A DNA stretch of 42,828 bases from Granulicella sp. (GCA_003132145.1 PKWU01000026.1:1-42828); one strand, 5' to 3'. Shown: positions 15,307-24,102, numbered from the stretch's first letter. Notes: generated by a model from the sequence alone, not told the origin. A program made the numbers and translations.

Positions 15307-16730
15307 GAGCGGTTGTTGGTTGCTGGTTGCTGGTTGTTGGTTGAAGTTAATGGTTCAGGCGCGATCGTCTCCACGCGCACGCGCGCGATGCGCCGCCCGG
15401 CCATCTCGGCAACGACCAAGCGGCGTCCTTTATACTCCACGCTCTCGCCTGCGTCCGGCAGGTGGCCAAGCTGGGTTAGCAGAAATCCCGCCAGAGTCTC
15501 CACTCCGGCCTCGCGGGGGAACGTCCAGTGCAGTTGCGTGCCCAGGTCGCGCAGCGTAGTGCTGCCGTCCAGCGACATGACGCCCGCCGCGTTGAAGTCC
15601 GCCGTGCGAGAGGCGATGTCGAACTCGTCTTCCAGCTCGCCGACAACCTGCTCCAGAACGTCCTCCGCCGTAACAATCCCCACGGTCGATCCGAACTCAT
15701 CGACCACCACGGCGATCTGGCGCCGCCGGTCCTGGAACTCCTGCAACAGCTCCACCGCCGGCTTGGTCTCGGGCACCACAAAGACGTCGCGCATCACATG
15801 GCGCAGCGTCTGTCCGGCGTCCACCGCGCCGCCCAGCCCCAGCGCCACGGCGCGAAGGTGCATCAGCCGCGAGATGTCCTTGGAATAGACCACGCCGATG
15901 ATGCGGTCGGGGTCCGCCATCAACCCAGCCGCCGCGTCGCTTGTCCCCTCGTAGACCGGGACCCTCGAGTGCTGCTCCTCCACGATGCGCGCGCTGGCCC
16001 GTTCGATGGGCGTGTCGGCAGGCAGGGAAAATATCTTGCCCCGCGGAGTCATGATCTCGCGCACCGTGACATGGTTCAGCTCGATGGCGCGATGGATGAT
16101 CTGCTCCTGAAATGCGGGAAGCAGGCCCATGCGGCGCGTGGCAGTGGCGATCATCTTCAACTCCTCCGGCGAATGCACCTGCCCTTCGCCGTGCAGCGGC
16201 GCGCGGAACAGGCGCAGCACCAGCGTCGCCGAGCGGTTCATCAGACGCACCGCCGGCCGCGTCATGCGGATGAAGACGTCCATCGGCCCGGAGACCGCCA
16301 GCGCGATCCGCTCGGCGCGTTGCAGGGCCAGCGACTTGGGCACCAGCTCGCCCAGCAGCACCTCAAAGTAAGTGATCGCCGCGAACGCAATTGCAATGGC
16401 AATCGTATGCGCGTAGATCAGCGAGTGCGGCGGCATCACCGCCAGCCAGTGCCGGGCCGCGTCCAGCAGCATCGCCGCCACAGCAGGCTCGCCGATCCAG
16501 CCCAGCGCCAGCGAAGCCAGCGTGACGCCGAACTGCACCGCGGGCAGGAAGTCGTCGAGGTTGCGCTTCAGGTGCAGCGCGGTGCGCGCGCCCGGCCGGC
16601 CCAGCGCGAGCAACTGTTCCATGCGCGTCTCGCGCACGCTGATCAGCGCGAACTCCGCGGCCACGAAGAAGCTGTTGGCCAGAATGAAGAAGGCCACCAG
16701 CACCGCGCGAAAGAAGATCCATTCCATCAT
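15303..16730 (-). CDS. CorC/HlyC-family membrane protein (CNNM, CBS pair, CorC domain)
   Basis: 475 residues from ATG 16730. Domains in order: CNNM/DUF21 membrane region (about 1-190, four hydrophobic segments, with FFVAAEFALISVRETRM), a CBS pair (about 210-350, VREIMTPRGKIFSLPAD and IIGVVYSKDISRL), and a CorC_HlyC domain (about 385-460). Relatives are linked to Mg2+/Co2+ export. An earlier ATG at 16799 would place the N-terminus inside the trxA terminator, so I reject it. The last residues (NNQQPATNNRS) are encoded by the 7-bp repeat at 15311-15345 and so could vary. The stop overlaps the start of the DppB-like gene. Confidence 0.9.
   Translation of the reverse strand: MMEWIFFRAVLVAFFILANSFFVAAEFALISVRETRMEQLLALGRPGARTALHLKRNLDDFLPAVQFGVTLASLALGWIGEPAVAAMLLDAARHWLAVMPPHSLIYAHTIAIAIAFAAITYFEVLLGELVPKSLALQRAERIALAVSGPMDVFIRMTRPAVRLMNRSATLVLRLFRAPLHGEGQVHSPEELKMIATATRRMGLLPAFQEQIIHRAIELNHVTVREIMTPRGKIFSLPADTPIERASARIVEEQHSRVPVYEGTSDAAAGLMADPDRIIGVVYSKDISRLMHLRAVALGLGGAVDAGQTLRHVMRDVFVVPETKPAVELLQEFQDRRRQIAVVVDEFGSTVGIVTAEDVLEQVVGELEDEFDIASRTADFNAAGVMSLDGSTTLRDLGTQLHWTFPREAGVETLAGFLLTQLGHLPDAGESVEYKGRRLVVAEMAGRRIARVRVETIAPEPLTSTNNQQPATNNRS
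15311..15345. repeat. heptanucleotide tandem repeat (five units)
   Basis: GGTTGTT, GGTTGCT, GGTTGCT, GGTTGTT and GGTTGAA follow one another without gaps. The array encodes the C-terminal tail of the CorC-like protein and ends just before the TTG start of the DppB-like permease. Seven is not a multiple of three, so a change in unit number would shift the tail frame and move the stop. Confidence 0.85.
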
Positions 16731-16783
16731 TCCGTGCCTGAGTCTAGCATTTCGCGCCAGAATCATCGCCGCGCGGGCAAAGA

Positions 16784-16817
16784 AAATGCCCGGAGGCACG
16801 AAGGCCGCCGGGCATTT
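16784..16817 (-). terminator. trxA terminator
   Basis: AAATGCCCGG (16784-16793) pairs perfectly with CCGGGCATTT (16808-16817). On the minus strand the stem is followed by TTTTCTTT. It sits 27 bases after the trxA stop. Confidence 0.8.
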
Positions 16818-16843
16818 CCTTCAAAACACTCAACGCAAAAACC

Positions 16844-17176
16844 TTACGCCAGCAGCTTCACAATCGACTTGTCGATCGTGTCCTTGGGGACAAATCCCAC
16901 GATCTGCTCGGCGACCTTGCCGCCCTTGAAGAGCAGCAGCGACGGAATGCCGCGAATCCCGTAGCGCATGGGCGTGGCCGTGTTGGCGTCCACATCCATC
17001 TTCATCACCTTCAACTTGCCGTTATAGAACGATGCAATCTCATCGACCACCGGCGCCAGCGCACGACACGGCCCGCACCATGTGGCCCAGAAGTCCACCA
17101 GTACGGGCTGCTCCGATTGCAGCACTTCCTTCTCGAACTCCGCGTCGCTTACCGCCGTCACAAACTGTCCTGCCAT
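16844..17176 (-). CDS. trxA: thioredoxin
   Basis: 110 residues, the normal length of thioredoxin 1. The active site WCGPC is at 33-37 in [17 protein letters not shown], the buried Asp equivalent is in LVDF, and the cis-Pro loop is RGIPSLLLF (about 75-83). It reduces protein disulfides in the cytoplasm with electrons from thioredoxin reductase, which is not in the window. Monocistronic by layout: it is bounded by its own terminator downstream and a 190-bp non-coding gap upstream. The gap contains two similar copies of a CTTCATMATARATGCGCG element (near 17248 and 17293). Confidence 0.97.
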   Translation of the reverse strand: MAGQFVTAVSDAEFEKEVLQSEQPVLVDFWATWCGPCRALAPVVDEIASFYNGKLKVMKMDVDANTATPMRYGIRGIPSLLLFKGGKVAEQIVGFVPKDTIDKSIVKLLA

Positions 17177-17366
17177 CTGCTACTCCTCCCGCTACTCCGC
17201 CCATGAGGCGAGGTGGCGTCTTTCCTCAAACTTGAGATTCAATCCATCTTCATCATAAATGCGCGGTCCGATCTACTGCGCGGCCCGGTCTGTCTTCATA
17301 ATAGATGCGCGAGCGCTGTGCAAGGTTCAAATCGCGCAGAGGCATTGAGAAGTTGTCATCCTCCAC

Positions 17367-18341
17367 TTAGAGCAACTGCACGGTCGCGCCCGCGCCGATG
17401 CTGGTCTCAACGACCTCCAGCGCCGGGTCCCCGGCAGCCTGGCGAATCCGCGCGGCAATCTCCTCCATCACAGCATCCGCCTCGACCACCAGCAGCACAC
17501 CCGGCCCAGCCCCGCTCAGAGCCACGCCCAGCACGCCTGACTCTCCCGCCAGCGGCAGCAGCCGGTCCAGCAGCGGACAGGCCTCCATGCGGTACGGCTG
17601 GTGCATGCGGTCCTGCATCGCCACATGCAGCAGATCGCCGCGTCCCAGCGCGAAGGCCGCCACCAGCAACGCGGTCCGCTGCACATTGGCCACGGCATCC
17701 ACGCGGCTGTACTCGGCGGGAAGCATCGCGCGCGCCTTCTCGGTCGCTAGAGTGACCGGCGGAAACGCGAGCAGCAGCTTCCACGCCAGTTGCTGGCCGC
17801 AAGTGGCCGAGTGTACCGATCCATTGGCAACCACCGACACCGTCACATAGCCCAGCGCGCAGGCCGCCACATTGTCGGGATGGCCCTCCCGCCGCGTGGC
17901 CTCTTCGATGCAGGCGCGCTGGTCCCAGCCCAGCGCGCCAAAGTGGTTGGCCAGCATCACTCCGCCAAGCCGCGCCGCCGCGCTCGATCCGCAACCCCTG
18001 CCCAGCGGAATCTCGTTGTGAATCCGCAGGTCGAGTGGAACCAGAGCGCGGCCCGCTCCGTGCAGCACCTCGCGATAGGTCTCGAAGATCATGTTGTTCG
18101 CGGCGCGCGAGCAGCGTTCCGCGTCGCGCCCGGTCGCCACAATTGTCAGCTCGCGGCCATCCTGCGCATGCAGCACACGCGCCTCGATGGTCAACGCAAG
18201 CGCCAGTGCCACTCCGACGGCATCGAATCCCGGCCCAAGGTTCGCGCTGGTGGCGGGCAGTCGCAGCCGAATCCCGCCCGTCAATGCGTCCTCATTGTCA
18301 CTCGAAATCCGGCCCAAACTCCGCCCCTCGTTCTCGCTCAT
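17367..18341 (-). CDS. thrB: homoserine kinase
   Basis: 324 residues of the GHMP kinase family. The N-terminal LPATSANLGPGFDAVGVAL and the ATP-binding IPLGRGCGSSAAA (about 105-117) are diagnostic, and the third GHMP motif is GVALSGAGPGVLLV near residue 280. It phosphorylates L-homoserine to O-phosphohomoserine, the substrate of threonine synthase. The ATG at 18341 overlaps the stop of thrC by four bases (ATGA), so thrC-thrB are one translational unit. The first 25 residues are a variable, charged lead. Confidence 0.95.
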   Translation of the reverse strand: MSENEGRSLGRISSDNEDALTGGIRLRLPATSANLGPGFDAVGVALALALTIEARVLHAQDGRELTIVATGRDAERCSRAANNMIFETYREVLHGAGRALVPLDLRIHNEIPLGRGCGSSAAARLGGVMLANHFGALGWDQRACIEEATRREGHPDNVAACALGYVTVSVVANGSVHSATCGQQLAWKLLLAFPPVTLATEKARAMLPAEYSRVDAVANVQRTALLVAAFALGRGDLLHVAMQDRMHQPYRMEACPLLDRLLPLAGESGVLGVALSGAGPGVLLVVEADAVMEEIAARIRQAAGDPALEVVETSIGAGATVQLL

Positions 18342-19765
18342 TTTAAAGTTCCGGGCGTCTCTTGTGTCCCCGCCGCATTGGCCGTCGCCATGCGCTCTTC
18401 GAGAGCGCGCAGCACCACCGCCTCGTCCGCCTCCAGCACCAGCGGAGGCTTGCGCAGGGCCGCGTGACTCTCCCGCTCGGCCTCGGTCTCGCCCGCCATC
18501 TCCGCCGCCGTCAGCAGCTCGCCCTTGTGGTAGTCGATGGTGTACTGCGGGTCCTTCAGCGTGTGCCCGGTCAGCACCAGCACCACGCGCTCCTCGCGCG
18601 TCACGCGGCCCGCGGCCACCAGCTTCTTCAGCCCGGCCAGCGTCACCGCCGACGCCGGCTCGCAGCCCACGCCCTCGGCGCCAATCTCCGCCTTGGCCAG
18701 CGCAATCTCCTGCTCCGTGACCTGCTCGCACCATCCCCCGGTCTCTTCGATCACGCGCGAGGCCTTCCTCCAGCTCGCGGGATTGCCGATGCGGATCGCG
18801 GTGGCGCGCGTCTCCGCCTTCACCGGCTTCATCTCGCGGTTCTCGTCGCCGAACCAGCGATAGAGCGGATTTGCCCCCTGCGCCTGGATCACGCTGATCT
18901 TCGGCACGCGCTGGATCAGCCCCAGGTGCTTCATCTCCAGAAACCCCTTGCCCAGCGCCGACGAGTTGCCCAGATTGCCTCCGGGAACAACGAGATGCTC
19001 CGGAACCTGCCACTCCATCTGCTCCACAATCTCCATCGCCGGGGTCTTCTGCCCCTCCAGCCGGTACGGGTTCACCGAGTTCAGCAGGTAGATCGGGAAC
19101 TGCTGCACGAGCTTCGTCAGCAGCTTCAGGCATCCGTCGAAGTCGGTCTTCAACTGCACCGTCAAGGCGCCATAGTCCATCGACTGCGACAGCTTGCCCC
19201 AGGCGATCTTGCCCTCGGGAATAAACACAATGCATCGCAGTCCGGCGCGCGCCGCATACGCCGCCATCGCCGCCGAAGTGTTTCCGGTCGACGCGCAGGC
19301 CACCCACTGGAATCCGCGCTCCACCGCAACCGACAGAGCCGCCGTCATTCCCGTGTCCTTGAACGAGCCGGTGGGGTTCATCCCCTGGTGCTTGGCCAGC
19401 AGCCAGTCCACGCCGGCCAGCTCCGCCGAGCGAGGCATCTCGTAGAGCGGCGTGTTGCCCTCGCGCAGCGTCACCACGCGCTCCACGTCGCGCACAATCG
19501 GCAGCAGCTCGCGGAAGCGCCACACCCCGCTCTGGTCCACCGGCATCGTTGAGGTCTTGCGCTCCTGCCACAGATGGCGCATCCCGCCCGGATTCGGCAG
19601 CCGTACCTCGGCGCTAGCCGTCTTCTCCGCGCTCCATCCCTGGCTCCAGGGATAGATCACCTCATACAGCCCATTGCAATCCGGGCAGCGAAAATCGCTG
19701 CGAACAGCGTCTCCCGCAATCCTTGCGCCGCAGGTTGTGCATCGTAGTTGATGGGTCGCGCTCAT
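18338..19765 (-). CDS. thrC: threonine synthase
   Basis: 475 residues. An N-terminal zinc-ribbon-like segment (CTTC at 9-12, CPDC at 27-30) precedes the PLP-dependent fold type II domain. The Schiff-base Lys is in NPTGSFKDTG (about residue 138), and the phosphate-binding SGN-type loop is ASTGNTSAAMAAYAA. It converts O-phosphohomoserine to threonine. The longer C-terminus to about 475, with an acidic helix, is usual for this bacterial-plant subgroup. It is the first gene of the thrC-thrB pair. No leader peptide rich in Thr/Ile codons was seen upstream. Confidence 0.95.
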   Translation of the reverse strand: MSATHQLRCTTCGARIAGDAVRSDFRCPDCNGLYEVIYPWSQGWSAEKTASAEVRLPNPGGMRHLWQERKTSTMPVDQSGVWRFRELLPIVRDVERVVTLREGNTPLYEMPRSAELAGVDWLLAKHQGMNPTGSFKDTGMTAALSVAVERGFQWVACASTGNTSAAMAAYAARAGLRCIVFIPEGKIAWGKLSQSMDYGALTVQLKTDFDGCLKLLTKLVQQFPIYLLNSVNPYRLEGQKTPAMEIVEQMEWQVPEHLVVPGGNLGNSSALGKGFLEMKHLGLIQRVPKISVIQAQGANPLYRWFGDENREMKPVKAETRATAIRIGNPASWRKASRVIEETGGWCEQVTEQEIALAKAEIGAEGVGCEPASAVTLAGLKKLVAAGRVTREERVVLVLTGHTLKDPQYTIDYHKGELLTAAEMAGETEAERESHAALRKPPLVLEADEAVVLRALEERMATANAAGTQETPGTLK

Positions 19766-19833
19766 TGTCTTGCCTTTAGCCTATCGCATGAGGCGGAATC
19801 TTCCCAACCAACCGCCGCGCATCTCCATAAACT

Positions 19834-19900
19834 CCGTCATCCCGACCTACCCCTACCCTCCGTCATCCCGACCTACCCATACCCTCCGTCATCCCGACCG
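19834..19900. repeat. 26-bp tandem repeat, 2.6 units
   Basis: CCGTCATCCCGACCTACCC plus a 7-base spacer is repeated at 19834-19859 and 19860-19885 with one difference (CTACCCT vs ATACCCT); a partial unit runs to about 19900. It lies in the gap between thrC and murB. The rest of that gap (19900-20047) contains a near-perfect long hairpin (CCCATCC with GGATGGG around 19991-20025) and the GGTGCCCCATCCATCGCG element seen in variant form at 25928 and 40619. Confidence 0.8.
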
Positions 19901-20047
19901 GAGCGCGTAGCTCGCAGTGGAGGGACCCCCGCATTTCGCCTTTGTCTGTTCTTTGTCGTGGACCACAGTCGCGGACTACATCTGGGTGCCCCATCCATCG
20001 CGCGTTCTTCGCGGGATGGGTGGGATTTCGGCTCCCCTCCCATCCCC

Positions 20048-21145
20048 TCAGCCCGCAAATCCCAGCAGTACCGGCTCCTGCTCCAGCCGCACCGCCGTCC
20101 GCGCCCGCACGCCTTCGATCACCGCGTCCCGCAGCGCGACAATCTCCGCCGCCGTCGCTCCTCCGCGGTTCACAATCGCCAGCACATGCTTGGTCGACAG
20201 CCCCGCCCGCCCCATGGCAAATCCCTTGCTGAACCCCGCAAGCTCGATCAGCCACGCCGCCGACAGCTTCACCATGCAATCCTCCGGCTCGTAGCCCCAG
20301 CCAGCCGGAAACTGAGGAACATCCGCAACCCGACAGCCTGCAATCGCGGCCAGCCGCGCCAACTCATCCACCGCGACCACCGGGTTCTTGAAGAACGATC
20401 CCGCGCTGCGCGAGTCCGCGTCGTCGGCAACCAGCAGCATCCCTTTGCGCGCGCGAATCTCCCGCACCGCCGCCGCCGTCTCGGCCAGCGTCGGCCTTGC
20501 AACTCCGTGCTGCTCGAAGTAAGTCTTCACGTCGCGATACTCAATGTGAGGCCGCTGGCCGATGTTCAGGTGATACTGCACGTGCGTGATGACGTAGCGT
20601 CCCTTGCGGGTCGTATTGAAGATACTTCTGCGGTAGGCAAAGCCGCATTCCTCCTGAGAGAAACGCACCCTCCGCTCCGCCTCAAGATCGATGGCGTGGA
20701 CCTGGTAGATTGCGCTTGCGACCTCCTGCCCGTAGGCGCCAACGTTCTGGACGGGCGTTCCTCCGACGCTGCCCGGAATTCCGGCGAGGCATTCGATGCC
20801 AGCGGCGTTCTTCTCGACCGCGGCGCGAACGACGGCATCCCACTCGACTCCGGCGTCGGCTTCCACTAGGACAGCTGCGGAATCCTTGAGCGCGTGTACG
20901 GCCAACGTGTCATTGGCGATGCGGAGGACAACTCCATTGAATCCCTCGTCGCTCACCAGCAGGTTGCTGCCGCCGCCCAGGACGAAGCACTGCACGCCCT
21001 CGGCCCGCGCAAAACGCACCGCCGCAAGCATCTCCTCCTCGTCGCCCGTCTCCACAAACCAGCGCGCCGACCCGCCCACGCCCAGCGTGGTGTACTGCGC
21101 CAACTCAACATTTTCCAGAATCGTCACGCCTTCAGAGTAGAGCAA
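20048..21145 (-). CDS. murB: UDP-N-acetylenolpyruvoylglucosamine reductase
   Basis: Up to 365 residues. FAD-binding motifs TTLGVGGSARWF and VLGGGSNLLVSDEGF, the substrate region GIPGSVGGTPVQNVGAYGQE, the type I Tyr-Arg motif FAYRRSIFN, and the catalytic Ser in SAGSFFKNP are all present. The terminal EPVLLG carries the conserved Glu. It reduces UDP-GlcNAc-enolpyruvate to UDP-MurNAc in peptidoglycan synthesis. The start is uncertain: the listed TTG at 21145 and a GTG at 21127 both lack a well-spaced ribosome site. It stands alone rather than in a mur/fts cluster. Confidence 0.94.
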   Translation of the reverse strand: MLYSEGVTILENVELAQYTTLGVGGSARWFVETGDEEEMLAAVRFARAEGVQCFVLGGGSNLLVSDEGFNGVVLRIANDTLAVHALKDSAAVLVEADAGVEWDAVVRAAVEKNAAGIECLAGIPGSVGGTPVQNVGAYGQEVASAIYQVHAIDLEAERRVRFSQEECGFAYRRSIFNTTRKGRYVITHVQYHLNIGQRPHIEYRDVKTYFEQHGVARPTLAETAAAVREIRARKGMLLVADDADSRSAGSFFKNPVVAVDELARLAAIAGCRVADVPQFPAGWGYEPEDCMVKLSAAWLIELAGFSKGFAMGRAGLSTKHVLAIVNRGGATAAEIVALRDAVIEGVRARTAVRLEQEPVLLGFAG

Positions 21146-21213
21146 CTCGCCGGTTGCATCCAGCCAAATAACAGATCGCTGGTAAATCCGTTTGAACTCC
21201 GGTGCGACCGATG

Positions 21214-22078
21214 TTACCGATAACCCCGTTTTCAGAGAATATGACCCCTTGGAACTTCATCACGACTGGCGGTGTCTATACTGAGATGCGCAACGTGCGA
21301 TCTGAGGATTATGTGTGAGGATGGATAGTGCTATGCGAAATCTCTGGATCATTCCGTTAGCAATCGTCTTCAGCGCCATACACGCGTCAGGACAAGATTC
21401 TACTAAACCATCTTTAGCGACTCCTGAAGATCACTCCAAAACAACATGGTTGGTTCGACCATGCACAGCTAATGAGACTGCAATCGGATCATCCCCGGAG
21501 GTAATCCGCTTGTTTCCTGACGAACGTCCGGTGTTCCAATGGTGCGAAGCACTCGACGTGCCCTGGCTCCCAAATGCTAAAGTTCTCCGCTTTCACGCGG
21601 CCGTAAATGTTGATTACTCAGGAACCGCCGCCATTATCAAGGCTACTAGCGAATCTCCCATATGGTCGATTGAGTCTGGAGAAGGATTAGTAGAACAACC
21701 TTCTCCGAACCTCCCCAACAGCCTCGATGCCATGAATGATCTACTGAGGTCTGCGAAGCCAGTACTTAAGAATTCCCAACTTGAATCAGCAAGCATCCTC
21801 TATCTTTTCCTCCTTGGTCGCGAAAATCGCCGAAGCCACAGTTTTTTCCGCCAGCCCGAAAAACAACATCCCTTATCGACCGCTGACTATCGAGGGAGTT
21901 ATCAAAGGAGAGGTGCAATTAGTGTTGTGACGCTGACCACACTGAGTGGAGTGTGGAAGCTTACCTATTCCTCACAGAGAGGCAGGCTGCATCTCGATTC
22001 CGTAGTTGAGAACGCGGGTGACTAAAGTTTAGCCGGAAGAGATCCATCGTACTGCCTGCAATGTCCGGTTATCGGTAA
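21214..22078. mobile_element. segment bounded by a 12-bp inverted repeat, insertion-like
   Basis: TTACCGATAACC (21214-21225) and its exact inverse GGTTATCGGTAA (22067-22078) bound 865 bp that is visibly richer in A+T than the murB and bacilliredoxin genes on each side, and contains one gene. TGACCCC occurs shortly after each arm in the same orientation (near 21241 and 22102), as if IS ends had been left here. No transposase is inside, so if mobile it would be moved in trans. Confidence 0.4.
21333..22025 (+). CDS. secreted hypothetical protein in an insertion-like segment
   Basis: About 230 residues starting MRNLWIIPLAIVFSAIHASG, a signal peptide. In-frame starts also exist at 21315 (GTG) and 21321 (ATG); I choose 21333 for the compact signal. 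The mature protein has a Trp/Cys-containing N-terminal part and a basic middle (GRENRRSHSFFRQPEK). It ends in a beta hairpin, VVTLTTLSGVWKLTYSS, that suggests a lipocalin- or NTF2-like edge, but I recognise no family. Codon use is less G+C-biased than in neighbours, consistent with transfer. Confidence 0.6.
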   Translation: MRNLWIIPLAIVFSAIHASGQDSTKPSLATPEDHSKTTWLVRPCTANETAIGSSPEVIRLFPDERPVFQWCEALDVPWLPNAKVLRFHAAVNVDYSGTAAIIKATSESPIWSIESGEGLVEQPSPNLPNSLDAMNDLLRSAKPVLKNSQLESASILYLFLLGRENRRSHSFFRQPEKQHPLSTADYRGSYQRRGAISVVTLTTLSGVWKLTYSSQRGRLHLDSVVENAGD

Positions 22079-22204
22079 GTTCCGTCTTTCCCATCAAATT
22101 GACCCCCTACCGGCAGATCGTTGCATCCGTCACTCCACCCAGATCATCTAACTACAGGGGCAAGGACAACCCGCCACCAGGCCCGCTTCCTTCGGAGGAG
22201 ACTT

Positions 22205-22630
22205 ATGTACCCAGAGATCATGCTGATTCCAATGCGCGAAGAGCTCTCCCGCGCCGGCGTCAAGGAGGCCCGCACCGCCGTCGATGTGGACGCCGCGCTG
22301 GCCAAGCCCGGAACCACCCTGCTGGTGGTCAACAGCATCTGCGGATGCGCCGCCGGAAAGATGCGTCCCGCCGTGCGTCTGGCCCTGCAGCACGCAACCA
22401 GGCCAGACCAGGCCGTCACCGTCTTCGCCGGGCAGGACGCCGAGGCCACAGGGCGCGCCCGCGACTACCTGGCGGGCAATCCGCCCAGCTCGCCCGCCAT
22501 CGCCATCCTGCGCGACGGCCAGCTCGTCTACCTGATGCAACGATCCGCCATCGAAACCTCCACGGCGCCCGCCATCGCCCAGGAGCTCACCCGCGCCTTC
22601 GACACCTACTGCGCCACCGCGGCCGCCTAG
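22205..22630 (+). CDS. bacilliredoxin, BrxA/BrxB family (DUF1094)
   Basis: 141 residues from the ATG at 22205, which follows GGAGGAG at six bases. The redox motif is C-G-C in NSICGCAAG (about residue 47-53), as in YphP/BrxA, followed by RPAVRLAL. Bacilliredoxins remove bacillithiol from proteins or reduce disulfides; whether this organism makes bacillithiol is not shown here. The TAG stop at 22628-22630 lies within the terminal inverted repeat of a MITE-like element, so the present C-terminus was set by that insertion. Confidence 0.88.
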   Translation: MYPEIMLIPMREELSRAGVKEARTAVDVDAALAKPGTTLLVVNSICGCAAGKMRPAVRLALQHATRPDQAVTVFAGQDAEATGRARDYLAGNPPSSPAIAILRDGQLVYLMQRSAIETSTAPAIAQELTRAFDTYCATAAA

Positions 22631-22755
22631 AGCATTTCCACTATTGCTATAGAGGAATAAGGATTGTCATTCTGACCCTGAGCTTGCCGAAGGGGAAGAA
22701 TCCCCGCATTTTGCTCGCAGAGCGACACTCTACACCATTGGTGAAAATGCTTTAG
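22627..22755. repeat. MITE-like element with terminal inverted repeats, copy 1
   Basis: Begins CTAGAGCATTTCCAC and ends with the inverse of CTAAAGCATTTTCAC. The first 20 bases match the inverted last 20 at 16 positions. The interior (GGATTGTCATTCTGA..., then TACACCATT) is homologous to the element at 39162-39300. It has no reading frame. The following 190 bases to 22946 contain no gene, only a short hairpin near 22795-22825. Confidence 0.65.
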
Positions 22756-22946
22756 CCCCCGCTCAGGCCATCCCCCGGACCAAGTGGAAGAACCGTCTTC
22801 GGCGGTGGATTTACCGCCCCGGAAGATCTGCGCCCGGTTAAAAATCTCTAACCGCGGACCCGCATCTGCTTGCACTCTGTTTCCCCTCCCTTTTCCTTCC
22901 TTCCCACTCACCTCAAAGCGTTTTGTGCCGATGAGGTGTGTAAGTT

Positions 22947-24026
22947 ATGTCGAGCAGCCACTTCATCTCCGCAGGTTCTTTGCGGCAACCTCACTCCGAG
23001 TCGCAGAATCGGGATTCTTCAGTCCCCGCGCTCGCCTCCTCCTCGCGCAACGGCCAGCGCGACCCGGTGCTGATGGGCGACAGCGTGGCCATCCGCCGCC
23101 TGCGCTCGCAGGTCCAGCGCATTGCTCCCTACTTCCACACCGCCCTGATCCGCGGCGAGACCGGTTCCGGCAAGCAGCTCGTCGCGCGCGCCATCCACGC
23201 CCTCTCGCCCGGCGCCGACGGCCCATTCATCGTTGCCGATGCCAGCGCACTTGCCGAATCCATCGCCAAAGGCGAGTCCTCACGCCCCTCATCCTCGCCA
23301 TCCGCCGCTTCGCTGCTCGCGTCCGCACACGGTGGCACCCTCTACCTGGACAGCGTCGGAGAGCTTCCCTTCACCCTGCAGGCCGCTCTCTTCCGCTTCG
23401 TCCGTGCCTGCGAGGAGCGCCGCAACGTCCCGCAACAGTCGGCCAGCCGCAGCGATTTCCGCCGCGGCGAACCGGCACGGATTGACACCCGCATCCTCGC
23501 CTCATCCGATCGAGACCTGCGCGTTCTGGCCGCCATCGGCCAGTTCCGCCAGGACCTCTACGCCCGCCTCTCCGCGGTAGAAATCCTGGTCCCGCCGCTG
23601 CGTCAGCGCGTCGAGGACATTCCCATCCTCGCCGCCTGGCTTCTGCGCCGGATCGCCGACGAGACGGGCCAGGCCCCAAAGCTGCTCGCCCAATCCACCC
23701 TGATCCAGCTCCAGGAGCGCCTCTGGCCAAACAATCTCCGTGAGCTGGAGCGCGTTGTCGCCCAGGCCGCCGCGCTCGCCGAGGGCGCTGTCGTTGAGCC
23801 GCGCCACATGCTTGCGCTGGTCGAACCAGCCTCCGCCAGCCCCGTCCGGCCACCCGCCATCCACATCGAGCGTCTGCACGACGTCATCCAGCAGCACGTC
23901 CTCGACGTTCTCACCCGCTGCGGCGGAAACAAGCTGCGCGCCGCCGAACTGCTCGGCATCAGCCGCTCCACCCTCTACCGCATGTTGGACGCAGGCTCCG
24001 TCTCCAGCGAATCACGCGCTGGATAG
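22947..24026 (+). CDS. AAA+ sigma54-activator-like regulator lacking GAFTGA
   Basis: 359 residues without a receiver or sensor domain. The AAA+ core has Walker A GETGSGK (70-76) and Walker B-like TLYLDSVGEL (131-140), sensor residues around LASSDRDL, and a C-terminal Fis-type helix-turn-helix (GNKLRAAELLGISRSTLYRM). In enhancer-binding proteins a GAFTGA loop that touches sigma54 follows ELFG; here that stretch is replaced by a Ser/Pro/Ala-rich segment (about 108-125). The protein probably binds DNA and ATP but may not activate sigma54 promoters. It precedes the DUF885 gene by 76 bp. Confidence 0.85.
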   Translation: MSSSHFISAGSLRQPHSESQNRDSSVPALASSSRNGQRDPVLMGDSVAIRRLRSQVQRIAPYFHTALIRGETGSGKQLVARAIHALSPGADGPFIVADASALAESIAKGESSRPSSSPSAASLLASAHGGTLYLDSVGELPFTLQAALFRFVRACEERRNVPQQSASRSDFRRGEPARIDTRILASSDRDLRVLAAIGQFRQDLYARLSAVEILVPPLRQRVEDIPILAAWLLRRIADETGQAPKLLAQSTLIQLQERLWPNNLRELERVVAQAAALAEGAVVEPRHMLALVEPASASPVRPPAIHIERLHDVIQQHVLDVLTRCGGNKLRAAELLGISRSTLYRMLDAGSVSSESRAG

Positions 24027-24102
24027 CTCCCTCCGCAGAATCTTTTTTTCAACCTCGATACACTCGATACAGGCGCACTTTCGCCCGAGGTGTCGAAGTC
24101 CC

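Noticed and set aside
17367-19571. Apparent 734-codon fused frame on the minus strand covering thrB and part of thrC
   Set aside because: Only the part from 18341 down encodes ThrB; the upstream half is an out-of-frame reading of thrC. The real genes overlap by four bases.
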